From: Hydromonas duriensis
GTDB lineage: Bacteria > Pseudomonadota > Gammaproteobacteria > Burkholderiales > Burkholderiaceae
DNA length: 64,000 nt
Assembly: GCF_004363775.1 (NCBI RefSeq)
Contig: NZ_SNZE01000005.1
Span: 55,645-119,644 of the forward strand
Direction of reading: 5' to 3'
The notes beneath the pieces are model-generated. The model was not told the DNA's origin and ran no database searches. It worked only from the letters and a program-made list of their open reading frames with translations. This document shows, one piece after another, positions 31,224 through 41,066 of the stretch (position 1 is the first letter of the stretch; every line of letters starts with the position of its first letter). Made by a program: the position numbers and the translations under genes.

Positions 31224-31721
31224 TTAGATGAGTTCAGCTTTTTCGATGATGACATCTTCCATCGGCACATCGGCGTGCATACCCGCGCGGCTGGTTCTTA
31301 CTTTTTTGATGGCGTCTACGACTTCAGAGCCTTCAGTGACTTTACCAAATACTGCGTAACCCCAACCTTGAGGTGTAGGTGCGGTGAAGTTCAAAAAGTC
31401 GTTATCGGTCACATTGATGAAAAATTGTGCAGTTGCTGAGTGAGGGTCGCTTGTGCGAGCCATTGCAATGGTATAAGTATCATTTTTCAAACCATTGTCT
31501 GCTTCGTTGTTTACAGGTGCATTGGTACTTTTTTGTTTCATGCCCACTTCAAAACCACCGCCTTGAATCATGAAATTAGAGATGACTCGATGAAAAATTG
31601 TACCGTTGTAAAATCCTGCGTTCACGTATTCGATGAAGTTAGCCACTGTTTTAGGTGCTTTTTCGGCATTGAGTTCAACAACAAATGAGCCTTGGTTGGT
31701 GGTGAAACGTACTGATGACAT
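31224..31721 (-). CDS. ppiB: Peptidyl-prolyl cis-trans isomerase B (cytoplasmic cyclophilin)
   Basis: Accelerates proline isomerisation during folding. A 165-residue cyclophilin without signal peptide; the active-site pieces [14 protein letters not shown] and SATAQFFIN are conserved. Adjacent to lpxH on the same strand, an arrangement common in betaproteobacteria. Confidence 0.95.
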   Translation of the reverse strand: MSSVRFTTNQGSFVVELNAEKAPKTVANFIEYVNAGFYNGTIFHRVISNFMIQGGGFEVGMKQKSTNAPVNNEADNGLKNDTYTIAMARTSDPHSATAQFFINVTDNDFLNFTAPTPQGWGYAVFGKVTEGSEVVDAIKKVRTSRAGMHADVPMEDVIIEKAELI

Positions 31722-32091
31722 GACAATCCTTTTTGTAACTATTTGATAGGTAAATAAATGTTAGGTAAAAACAAATTTGAGGGGTTAAACTCAACGCAAT
31801 AACCCTTGAAAAAACAATGGATGCGAACCAATATTATCCCATCGTTTTTGTGCCATTGTAACCGAATTATCATTGTTAGATGACTCCAATGCTTGTGGTT
31901 GACTGAATCTGCGCTTATCTCCAGTGGTTTTTTGGATAGTGCAGCGTGGCTTTAATTATTCACAATACGTCAAGCATCATGTAATCATAAATCCAATCAT
32001 AAGCAGGCACGTTTGCACATTTAAAAAGCCCATGATTGGGCTTTTTAAGTTAAGATTTATTCACTTCTTTCACAGCTATTGGTTGTTACTG
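31722..32091. other. 370-base intergenic region ppiB / TRAP transporter
   Basis: AT-rich. It contains the ppiB upstream region and, at 32021-32048, a perfect terminator hairpin. A 71-codon frame crosses that hairpin and is not credible. I see no other gene or RNA. Confidence 0.55.
32021..32048. terminator. Perfect bidirectional terminator after the TRAP genes
   Basis: TTAAAAAGCCCA / TGGGCTTTTTAA, 12-bp arms with a TGAT loop. Ends the leftward TRAP transcript. Confidence 0.85.
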
Positions 32092-33876
32092 TCATTTGGT
32101 GGGAACAAAATCAAACTTTGGTGCGCTTTTTTCATTTGATTTTGTTTCAGTAGCCGATTTTTTAGAGTCAGCAGCGGCTGGTTGTGTTACATCTAAAATG
32201 GGAGCACTTAATTTTGGCGCTGCCGAGCCTGTCTTGTTGCCCATATCTAGATTTAATGCGGGCGTTACGACGCCTGTTGAATTCAATATGGCTGGAGTCG
32301 TGCCGTTGCTTTTGGATTTGTCGGTGACCACAATATTGGGAAATATAATGATAAGTGCGACCACAATCAATTGTATGACGACGTAAGGAATGGCACCCAA
32401 ATAAATGTCGCTGGTTTTGACCGATTTAGGTGCGACTGAGCGCAAGTAAAATAAGGCAAAGCCAAATGGTGGGTGCATGAATGACGTTTGCATATTGACG
32501 GCTAACAGCACGCCAAACCAAACAAGATCAATTCCTAGTTTTTCAGCCACAGGGGCAATTAAAGGCACTAAGATAAATGACAACTCAAAAAATTCTAAAA
32601 AGAACGCCAAAACAAAAAATAAAAGATTAACGACAATCAGAAAACCAATTTGTCCACCTGGAATCGCAGTGAGTAGATGCTCAACCCATTTGTCGCCTTT
32701 AACACCTTGAAATACAAGGTTAAATACGGTTGAGCCGATGAGGATGAATAGAACAAAACTGGTGAGTTTGAGTGTCGACTCCATGGCCTGTTTGGTTAAG
32801 CCAAGATTCAGTTTCCCTTTAGACATTGCCAATAAAATAGCACCCAACGCACCCAGTCCACCACCTTCGGTGGGTGTGGCTATGCCCATAAAGACCGTAC
32901 CTAAAACCAAAAATATCAAAGCTAATGGGGGAACCAATACAAAAATTACACGTTGAGTCATATCGCTCAACACGTGTAATTTTAAAAGTTGATCTGCTTT
33001 GGCTAAACCATACAAAACAAATATGGCCAAAGATAACGCCAAAATTTTGGCACGGCCGAAAGACTCTTCAATCGTATCAGCACCAAAGATTTTATGGGTT
33101 TCAGATACACCTTGGGTGCTGTAGCTAAAAAATGTATAAAACACCGCGACCGCCAGCGCGACCATGATGAGCAAAGATGCCGCACCCGAGCGCCCATTTT
33201 GTGTAGGTTTAAAGGTGCGGGCGGATAGGGGGAGGGCTGGAACCCAAGATGGTTTGACGATTGAAACGATGAGAATATAGAAAAGATACAACCCAACTAA
33301 GATGAAGCCAGGCGTGAACGCTGCTTTGTATAAATCGCCAACAGGTCGCCCCAACTGACTGGCCAAAACGATGAGTACCAATGAGGGTGGAATAATTTGT
33401 GCCAACGTGCCTGACGCGGCAATCGTGCCAGCGGCCACACGCTTATCGTAACCATACTTAAGCATCAAAGGTAAGGAAATCAAACCCATGGCGATGACTG
33501 ATGCGGCCACAACTCCTGTGGTGGCGGCGAGCAGCGCACCAACCAAAATCACGGCGTAAGCCAAACCGCCACGGACGGGGCCGAACAGCTGTCCAATGGT
33601 GTCAAGTAAATCCTCTGCCATGCCAGAGCGTTCTAAAATCAGACCCATGAATGTAAAAAATGGAATCGCCAGCAGGGTGTCGTTCATCATGATGCCGTAC
33701 ACTCGATTGGGTAAAGCCTGCATGAGGTTGGGGTTTAAAATTCCCAAACCAATGCCAATCGCAGCAAACAGCAGACCATTGGCTGCGAGAGAAAAAGTAA
33801 TTGGAAAACCCGATAGCATAAAGGCAATTAGGCCCAAAAACATAATAGGTGCAAGGTTGGCCGCAAGAAGTTCCAT
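32092..33876 (-). CDS. TRAP transporter large permease subunit (DctM type, long form)
   Basis: The ion-coupled translocating subunit of a tripartite ATP-independent periplasmic transporter. 594 residues, against about 430 for minimal DctM: there is an extra middle section (about 215-315) with additional membrane segments, and a polar Ser/Lys/Pro-rich tail after about residue 505 that looks disordered. Core motifs such as IPFFTFMGLILERSGMAEDL and GGLGALGAILLA are present. The small subunit is next to it; no solute-binding protein gene is in the neighbourhood. Substrate unknown. Confidence 0.9.
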   Translation of the reverse strand: MELLAANLAPIMFLGLIAFMLSGFPITFSLAANGLLFAAIGIGLGILNPNLMQALPNRVYGIMMNDTLLAIPFFTFMGLILERSGMAEDLLDTIGQLFGPVRGGLAYAVILVGALLAATTGVVAASVIAMGLISLPLMLKYGYDKRVAAGTIAASGTLAQIIPPSLVLIVLASQLGRPVGDLYKAAFTPGFILVGLYLFYILIVSIVKPSWVPALPLSARTFKPTQNGRSGAASLLIMVALAVAVFYTFFSYSTQGVSETHKIFGADTIEESFGRAKILALSLAIFVLYGLAKADQLLKLHVLSDMTQRVIFVLVPPLALIFLVLGTVFMGIATPTEGGGLGALGAILLAMSKGKLNLGLTKQAMESTLKLTSFVLFILIGSTVFNLVFQGVKGDKWVEHLLTAIPGGQIGFLIVVNLLFFVLAFFLEFFELSFILVPLIAPVAEKLGIDLVWFGVLLAVNMQTSFMHPPFGFALFYLRSVAPKSVKTSDIYLGAIPYVVIQLIVVALIIIFPNIVVTDKSKSNGTTPAILNSTGVVTPALNLDMGNKTGSAAPKLSAPILDVTQPAAADSKKSATETKSNEKSAPKFDFVPTK

Positions 33877-33914
33877 AGATGTCTCCGAAGTTTTTGATTT
33901 TTATGTATTAAGTT

Positions 33915-34526
33915 TTATTGGCTTTGGCGAGTTTGTTGAGTGGCTTCCAGATATTCGCGTACCTCGTCCTCTGGTGTGTGATTGGCTTTACGAAACTCTG
34001 AAAAAGGCACTAAGCCTTTCATATAACCGAAGCGTTTAATCAGTTCAGAAAGGCCTTGCAAAATTAACAAAAAATAGCCAACGGGCATGAGTAGTTTGAA
34101 AGGCCAAAGCAGCAAGCCACTGTCTCCTGAGTGTTCGCTGTTATGAAAAGATTGAGTGAAGAAGCTCAAACTGTAGTAAAAAATTAAACAACAAATCGGC
34201 AACATGAAAAATATGAAACCAAAAATATCGAGTTTGACTTGTCCGCGTTCCGAATAACGTGAACTAAGGACATCGATGCGGACGTGTGCATCGTGACGCA
34301 AGGTATACGCCGCTCCAAATAAAAAAATGCAAGAAAATAAAAAAAACTGCAATTCAAACATCACACTGGAGTTGTGCTGAAAAAATGCACTGCTGCTGAA
34401 TAGTTTTCTCGAAATGGCATTGATTGAGCAAATTAATACGGCGATTAAAACTCCCCATAGCATGAATTTAGCAACGCGTTCATTCAAGTTGTCGATGGAT
34501 TTGGATAGGCGCAATAAGCCTTTCAT
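33915..34526 (-). CDS. TRAP transporter small permease subunit (DctQ type)
   Basis: 203 residues with four membrane helices (about 18-38, 52-72, 100-122, 140-160) and the RHDAHVRIDVLSSRYSERG loop characteristic of DctQ. It precedes the large subunit by 38 bases on the same strand; the two form the membrane complex. Divergent from purB. Confidence 0.88.
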   Translation of the reverse strand: MKGLLRLSKSIDNLNERVAKFMLWGVLIAVLICSINAISRKLFSSSAFFQHNSSVMFELQFFLFSCIFLFGAAYTLRHDAHVRIDVLSSRYSERGQVKLDIFGFIFFMLPICCLIFYYSLSFFTQSFHNSEHSGDSGLLLWPFKLLMPVGYFLLILQGLSELIKRFGYMKGLVPFSEFRKANHTPEDEVREYLEATQQTRQSQ

Positions 34527-34741
34527 GGTGTCGTCTCCTTTTTTTTGTTTAGTTTATCGCATAAGTATAGTGGATTAAAAAAATTGATTGTTATCTTTCT
34601 ATAGGTTTGCTTTCAATTTAATAGTGTTCAATACATTTCATAAAAGGCAGATTGATATCTTTTTGATAACGCCAATAGACTTTAGTGGCTTTCGTTTAAA
34701 GTCTAAAACCTAAAATTATGTTTAATATCGTAAATGCCATC

Positions 34742-34770
34742 TTGGGTTTACAGGTCAAACAGGTTAAAAT
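34742..34770 (+). promoter_or_regulatory. Possible purB promoter
   Basis: TTGGGT (34742-34747), 17-base spacer, TAAAAT (34765-34770), about 50 bases before the start codon. Moderate match only. The rest of the 292-base spacer between dctQ and purB shows no gene. Confidence 0.35.
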
Positions 34771-34815
34771 GACGTCTTGCATTGAAAACTCGATTTTAAA
34801 TCGTAAGAAAGTTGA

Positions 34816-36192
<1,377 letters not shown>

Positions 36193-36213
36193 TCCGAAGT
36201 ACACGTCTTTATC

Positions 36214-37350
36214 ATGATGCGTGCATTCAAACTGCTGTGTGCCACAAGTGCGGCATTGTTATTGACCGCTTGCCCACAACAAGGCGGCCCCAAGCAAAGT
36301 GCAGCGGTGCAAAAACTTATTGCGCCTGATGCCGTCTTTGCCAAAATGATTCAACAAGGACGGCGGGTTGACGAACCTCAAGGTTGGGTGAATGATATTT
36401 TGGCTACTTTAGACGAGCTGAAGTTGCAGCGTACCAATGCCAATGTTTGTTCGGTCATGGCTGTGATTGAGCAGGAAAGCGGGTTTAAAGAAGACCCGCC
36501 TGTCGCTGGTTTGAATCAATTGTTGACTAAAAAAATCGCCAAGATGGAAGAAAATTTACTCATGTTGGCGGCACTTGAAGTGCGTTTGAGTCAGACCATG
36601 AGCAATGGCCTCACGTTTCGCCAAGCCATCAAAAACATCAAAACAGAGCGAGACTTGGTGCGTTGGTACGAAGCTTTTACTGAGGCACAATTTACGGGCT
36701 TAATACTCGACCGTCTGGGCAAGGGTGTTGATGATTTGGTCTCTACCGTTGGTTCGATGCAAGTGTCCATTGATTATTCACGTCGTTTGGCGCAGACATT
36801 AGGTAAGCCAACAGCCAATATGCGCGACACTTTGTACACGCGTGTGGGGGGTGTGTTTTATGGCACGGCTCATTTGCTGTATTACCCCGCTCGATATGAT
36901 AATGTCTTGTACCGTTTTGCAGATTTTAACGCTGGGCAATACGCCAGTCGAAATGCGGGTTTTCAAGTGATGTTGAGTCAGTTGACTGGGCAAAAAATTG
37001 TCCCTGACGGTGACTTGTTATCGCACGCAAGTGGTACAGATCGTTCAAAAAATTCACAAACACAAGCCGCGCTCATACAATTGTTTAGCAAGTCGGCTAA
37101 AAACATTCAAGCACAAACCATTGCGGATGATTTGGCTCGTGAAAAATCCATTGAGTTTGAAAATACCACAACTTATGCGACGGTCATTCAATTGATGCAG
37201 GCCAAAGGCTTAAAACCCGTTCCCGCCGCCTTGCCGAAAATTTTTTTAAAGAGTGAAAAAATCACCCGCAGTTTGACCACAGAATGGTACGCAAATAGCG
37301 TCAATGCCCGCTATCAACGGTGTATGGGCGTGGCTGAAAAAAATCTCTAG
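36214..37350 (+). CDS. DUF1615 family lipoprotein
   Basis: A 378-residue outer-envelope lipoprotein: N-terminal signal with lipobox LTAC, lipidated Cys20, then a soluble domain. The region ANVCSVMAVIEQESGFKEDP near 77-96 looks like the glutamate-bearing segment of lytic transglycosylase-like folds, and RYDNVLYRFADFNAGQYASRNAGFQ near 228-252 is the most conserved-looking part. Family function is unsettled. It follows purB by 21 bases and may be cotranscribed. Confidence 0.8.
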   Translation: MMRAFKLLCATSAALLLTACPQQGGPKQSAAVQKLIAPDAVFAKMIQQGRRVDEPQGWVNDILATLDELKLQRTNANVCSVMAVIEQESGFKEDPPVAGLNQLLTKKIAKMEENLLMLAALEVRLSQTMSNGLTFRQAIKNIKTERDLVRWYEAFTEAQFTGLILDRLGKGVDDLVSTVGSMQVSIDYSRRLAQTLGKPTANMRDTLYTRVGGVFYGTAHLLYYPARYDNVLYRFADFNAGQYASRNAGFQVMLSQLTGQKIVPDGDLLSHASGTDRSKNSQTQAALIQLFSKSAKNIQAQTIADDLAREKSIEFENTTTYATVIQLMQAKGLKPVPAALPKIFLKSEKITRSLTTEWYANSVNARYQRCMGVAEKNL

Positions 37351-37457
37351 CGTTTTAGTTATGAGGCGCATGGGTTGGCTCGAAATGAAGCCTCGTCCAT
37401 GTTTTTTGAGCGCTAATGTATCATGTTGTTTTAGCAAAAAAATTGAGGGAGGCTTGG

Positions 37458-38180
37458 ATGAGTCAAGCAAAAACATCTGTTGTGGCACTGATTTGTGCAG
37501 CAGGGCAAGGCGAGCGCGCTGGGACACCGCTACCGAAACAATATAAAGAACTGAATGGCGTGCCGATGTTGGTGCATACCATTATGGCTTTTTTGAAGTG
37601 TGATGTGGTTCAAGAAGTGTACGTGGTGCTTTCTCCAAAGGATGCTTGGTATGACGTTTTGGTTGCGCCCTTGGTAGGGGATGCCGTCAAAGCCATCCGA
37701 GTCGGCGGAGAAACCCGTGCGCAGTCTGTGTGTCATGCCTTAGGCGTGCTCGACGACTCTCACGATGATACATGGGTGATGGTGCATGACGCTGCGCGCC
37801 CTTGTATTCAAGGTTCTTTTATCAAGAAATTGCATGATGAAGTGCTGCAAAGAGACGCAATTGGTGGTTTGTTGGCCGTTCCCATGGTTGACACGGTCAA
37901 GTATTCTGAAGATGAGGTACAGGTTAAAAAAACGCTTGATCGAAAAAAATTATGGGCGGCTCAAACCCCACAAATGTTTAAATTAGATGTCCTATACAAT
38001 GCGTTGTCGGATGCTCTGGTTGATGAGACGATTGCAGCGGGCATCACGGATGAAGCGAGCGTTATGGAGTGGGCAGGTGTGTCGCCTTTGTTGGTTCAAG
38101 GTGAGGTTGCCAACTTAAAAGTGACCTATCCACATGATTTTAAACTCGCTGAATTTTGGTTGACGCAAATGAAGGCTTAA
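37458..38180 (+). CDS. ispD: 2-C-methyl-D-erythritol 4-phosphate cytidylyltransferase
   Basis: Third step of the non-mevalonate isoprenoid pathway. 240 residues with the CTP-binding LICAAGQGERAGTPLPKQY near 11-29 and HDAARP near 110. The start at 37458 is set by a strong GAGGGAGG ribosome site; upstream in-frame codons lack one. IspF, which acts two steps later, follows after 39 bases. Confidence 0.95.
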   Translation: MSQAKTSVVALICAAGQGERAGTPLPKQYKELNGVPMLVHTIMAFLKCDVVQEVYVVLSPKDAWYDVLVAPLVGDAVKAIRVGGETRAQSVCHALGVLDDSHDDTWVMVHDAARPCIQGSFIKKLHDEVLQRDAIGGLLAVPMVDTVKYSEDEVQVKKTLDRKKLWAAQTPQMFKLDVLYNALSDALVDETIAAGITDEASVMEWAGVSPLLVQGEVANLKVTYPHDFKLAEFWLTQMKA

Positions 38181-38219
38181 TTCAGCGGGTTATTAAGTAA
38201 ACAATTTTTGAAAGAAAAT

Positions 38220-38720
38220 ATGAAAGCAGCTTCTTTGGCTTTTCGGATTGGGCAAGGCTTTGATGTGCATGCGCTGGTTGAAGGTCGCCCCTTGATTATT
38301 GGTGGTGTGACCATTCCTTTTGAAAAAGGGTTATTGGGGCATTCTGATGCCGATGTGTTATTGCATGCCGTGACCGATGCATTATTGGGTGCTTTGGCCT
38401 TGGGGGATATTGGTCAGCACTTTCCCGATACCGATTCTCGTTTTAAGGGGGCAAATAGTCGAGAGCTACTTAAGCATGCCTATCAAAAAGTGTTAGATGC
38501 TGGGTACGTTTTAGGCAATTTAGATGCGACCATCATTGCTCAAGCTCCCAAAATGGCTCCACATATTATCAACATGCGAGAACACATCGCTCAAGATTTG
38601 GCGGTCGAAGTGAGTGCCGTTAATGTGAAGGCAAAAACGTGCGAAAAACTCGGTTTTTTAGGTCGGTCAGAGGGGATTGCATGTGAAGCCGTTGTCATGT
38701 TGTGTCGGGTGGACGCATGA
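38220..38720 (+). CDS. ispF: 2-C-methyl-D-erythritol 2,4-cyclodiphosphate synthase
   Basis: Makes the cyclodiphosphate intermediate of the same isoprenoid pathway. 166 residues; the metal-binding DVHAL, the [10 protein letters not shown] motif and the C-terminal [13 protein letters not shown] signature are all present. ATG at 38220 is chosen over a TTG four codons upstream. Its last four bases overlap tsaB. Confidence 0.96.
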   Translation: MKAASLAFRIGQGFDVHALVEGRPLIIGGVTIPFEKGLLGHSDADVLLHAVTDALLGALALGDIGQHFPDTDSRFKGANSRELLKHAYQKVLDAGYVLGNLDATIIAQAPKMAPHIINMREHIAQDLAVEVSAVNVKAKTCEKLGFLGRSEGIACEAVVMLCRVDA

Positions 38721-39460
38721 GTGCGGCTTTATTGGCAATTGATACGTCAAGTGCTTATTGTTCAGTGGCCTTGGATGTTAATGGGCAAGTGTCGACTGAA
38801 CACAGCCCAACGGAACAAACCCATTCCGAGCATGTTTTGCCTATGGTGCGTCGTTTACTCGAAAAACAAGGGATGGGCCTAAAAAATTTAGATGCTTTTG
38901 TGGTCGGCATTGGCCCCGGTGGCTTTACTGGCGTGCGTTTAGGGGTGGCGGTTGTACAGGGCTTGGCTTATGCCACGGGTAAACCTGTGATTGCTTTGTC
39001 GTCTTTATTGGCATTGGCACAAGCGGCTTTTAAGTCGCGCGGTCAAGCAGGGCTTGTGTGGGTGGCGAATGATGCGCGTATGCAGCAAATGTATTGGGCG
39101 GCGTATTATTTTTCGGATGATGGTCAATATACGGTGGAACACGCCCCTAGCTTAGGTGTATTAAGTGATTTACAAAATTTTGCGGCAGGCTTGAATGCGG
39201 AGGCTTCCGTGAGTTTAGCGGGCAACGCGTGGGCAAGCTTTCCCGATGTTCAGGCGTGGTCAGTTGCACAAGGTTACTTATTGGCTGATATCGACCATGC
39301 TGCACCGAACGCGGTCGATTTATTACCACTTGCCCAACGTTGCTTTCGCGAACAGCGTTATCAAGCGAGTCACGACATCGCGCCACTGTATGTGCGCGAC
39401 AAAATTGCTCAAACCATTGCCGAACGCGAAGCAGCGAAACTTTTGCAGGAGCAGGCGTGA
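38717..39460 (+). CDS. tsaB: tRNA threonylcarbamoyladenosine biosynthesis protein TsaB
   Basis: Non-catalytic partner of TsaD in transferring the threonylcarbamoyl group to A37 of tRNA. 247 residues of the ASKHA fold, starting [15 protein letters not shown] and with [21 protein letters not shown] near 68-88. ATGA overlap with ispF and GTGA overlap with rimI show tight translational coupling. Confidence 0.94.
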   Translation: MSAALLAIDTSSAYCSVALDVNGQVSTEHSPTEQTHSEHVLPMVRRLLEKQGMGLKNLDAFVVGIGPGGFTGVRLGVAVVQGLAYATGKPVIALSSLLALAQAAFKSRGQAGLVWVANDARMQQMYWAAYYFSDDGQYTVEHAPSLGVLSDLQNFAAGLNAEASVSLAGNAWASFPDVQAWSVAQGYLLADIDHAAPNAVDLLPLAQRCFREQRYQASHDIAPLYVRDKIAQTIAEREAAKLLQEQA

Positions 39461-39921
39461 GCCTTATTTTTCGTTCGTTGTCAGATGCCGATTTGCCTGA
39501 TGTGGCTGATATTGAAGCCGCTGTACACATTGAACCCTGGTCACGTTCTCAAATGCTTGGGGTGGCGGATTTATTGACGGGGCATTATGCAGGTTGGGTG
39601 GCGGTGCAGGATGGGCGCATAGTGGCGTATCTGATAACCCAAGTGGTTGTGGGGGAAATGGAAGTTTTGACAGTGGGCGTGGCGCACGGATTTCAAGGCC
39701 GTGGCATTGCTTGTGGTTTATTGAACCATGCTTTTGAGCAGGCTAAAATTAAATGCATTGGATTAAGTTTTTGTTTTTTAGAGGTGCGGGTAAGTAATCT
39801 ATCGGCTCGTGCGTTGTATCGCAAATTGGGCTTTGTAGAAGTCGGACGACGTATAAAGTATTATCAAAATTCGCTTACGGGTGGACGAGAAGATGCCTTG
39901 ATATTACGTTTGGATTTTTGA
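39457..39921 (+). CDS. rimI: Ribosomal protein bS18 N-alanine acetyltransferase RimI
   Basis: GNAT acetyltransferase of 154 residues. The acetyl-CoA loop reads VAHGFQGRGIACGLL and the C-terminus has LSARALYRKLGFVEVGRR, both typical of RimI. Start is a GTG overlapping the tsaB stop, five bases after AGGAG. The tsaB-rimI pairing is common. Confidence 0.92.
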   Translation: MSLIFRSLSDADLPDVADIEAAVHIEPWSRSQMLGVADLLTGHYAGWVAVQDGRIVAYLITQVVVGEMEVLTVGVAHGFQGRGIACGLLNHAFEQAKIKCIGLSFCFLEVRVSNLSARALYRKLGFVEVGRRIKYYQNSLTGGREDALILRLDF

Positions 39922-40032
39922 AGGACAGAAACGCTTCCTTAAAAAACTCTTAAAAACTCTTAGATAAATCACGCGAATCATAGAGTCATCACAAACCAAA
40001 CAAGATTTTTAGTGTTTTGAACATGGACACGT

Positions 40033-40569
40033 ATGCAAACTGAAATACTGACTTATCCTGAATATCACCCTGAATGGCTGGATGTCATGGGCATTACTCG
40101 CTGGCAGAGTAAACTAATTGCAAGTCAGAGTGATGCGCAAGTCGATACGCCCGAGACGACTCCAGTCGAGCTGCCAGAGTGCATCAAAACCGCGCGTTAT
40201 TGGGTACTTGGTGCTCAGGGCTTGACGGCTGAAGAATCTTATTTGTTGGCGGGGATGATGGCGGCCATACACGCAAAAAACACAGAAGTGGTGTATAGCC
40301 ACAAGGCGGAACAAGTCAACACAATAGAGCAAAACACGGGTTTACCCAGTTTTGAACGTTTACAAGTACAGACAGTCAGTGATTTGGCTGTATCGATACC
40401 AGAACAGTTAAAGGTGTTGTTATTGGGTGATGTGGTATTACCTAATGCCCATGCCCATGTGTGGCGAATCCCAAGTTTGGGGGCAATATTAGATACACCA
40501 TTGCTCAAACGCGAGGCTTGGCAAGCATTAAAAACGATGTGGGCACATGAAATTTCAATCAAAAAATAA
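40033..40569 (+). CDS. holD: Probable DNA polymerase III psi subunit (HolD-like)
   Basis: 178 residues without an obvious annotated family, but three things point to HolD, the clamp-loader psi subunit that links the gamma complex to chi and SSB. The N-terminus EWLDVMGITRW (14-24) parallels the E. coli psi peptide with W7 and LGITQW that binds the clamp loader; the C-terminal VWRIPSLGAILDTPLLKREAW fits the psi fold's end; and holD neighbours rimI in E. coli, as here (in the opposite order). Sequence similarity is otherwise low, so this is a reasoned call rather than a firm one. Confidence 0.5.
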   Translation: MQTEILTYPEYHPEWLDVMGITRWQSKLIASQSDAQVDTPETTPVELPECIKTARYWVLGAQGLTAEESYLLAGMMAAIHAKNTEVVYSHKAEQVNTIEQNTGLPSFERLQVQTVSDLAVSIPEQLKVLLLGDVVLPNAHAHVWRIPSLGAILDTPLLKREAWQALKTMWAHEISIKK

Positions 40570-40578
40570 GGAAAAAAC

Positions 40579-40914
40579 ATGCACAACAGTAAAAATATGA
40601 ATCACGACATCAAAGATTTTCGTCAGCCGATGGTGACCTCTCTCGGTATTATCATGGGTTTCGCGCTGGGCTTTATGGGGAATTGGGCGACCGAGGATGA
40701 TGGTGGTGTTACTTTGAAAGGCACCGCAGATTGGCTGACAGCAGGCGGCTTGTTTTTGGGTGTCATTTTGATGATTGTCACGCTTTATCGGTTACTCAAT
40801 AACCGTTATGACCAAGAAAATGTCGGCATGTATTATCACCGTACTTTTCAGATTTATATTCTTGCTTTGGTGTTAACATTTACAGGCTTGATGACCGCAA
40901 TTTTCTTCTATTAA
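40579..40914 (+). CDS. Small three-helix membrane protein of unknown function
   Basis: 111 residues with hydrophobic segments at about 19-36, 52-72 and 88-110; the first loop is acidic (ATEDDGG). It starts nine bases after the HolD-like gene with AAGGA overlapping that stop codon, so both are on one transcript. I do not recognise the family, though the composition and good ribosome site support a real gene. Confidence 0.7.
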   Translation: MHNSKNMNHDIKDFRQPMVTSLGIIMGFALGFMGNWATEDDGGVTLKGTADWLTAGGLFLGVILMIVTLYRLLNNRYDQENVGMYYHRTFQIYILALVLTFTGLMTAIFFY

Positions 40915-40974
40915 TAACATTTAATAACATTTTTATTAATAATCTTTCAATACCTGGAATACACAGCAAAAAGA

Positions 40975-41010
40975 GAGCCAAGCCTTGAGTGAATTAAGGC
41001 TTGGCTCGTT
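40975..41010 (+). terminator. Long perfect hairpin after the rimI-holD block
   Basis: GAGCCAAGCCTT / AAGGCTTGGCTC, 12 bp perfect stem, nine-base loop, then only GTTT. Stem strength suggests a terminator for the rightward genes although the T-tract is weak. It sits between convergent transcripts. Confidence 0.6.
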
Positions 41011-41066
41011 TGCAAGGAAAATAAAGCGCAATAACAGTGTAACAGTGTAGTGTAATAGTGACGCTG

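Noticed and set aside
31924..32139. 71-codon frame in the ppiB/TRAP spacer
   Set aside because: Runs through a perfect terminator hairpin into the TRAP gene antisense; no ribosome site.
39941..39962. Duplicated AAAAACTCTTA word ahead of the HolD-like gene
   Set aside because: Only two copies in AT-rich sequence; no evidence of an operator or repeat family.
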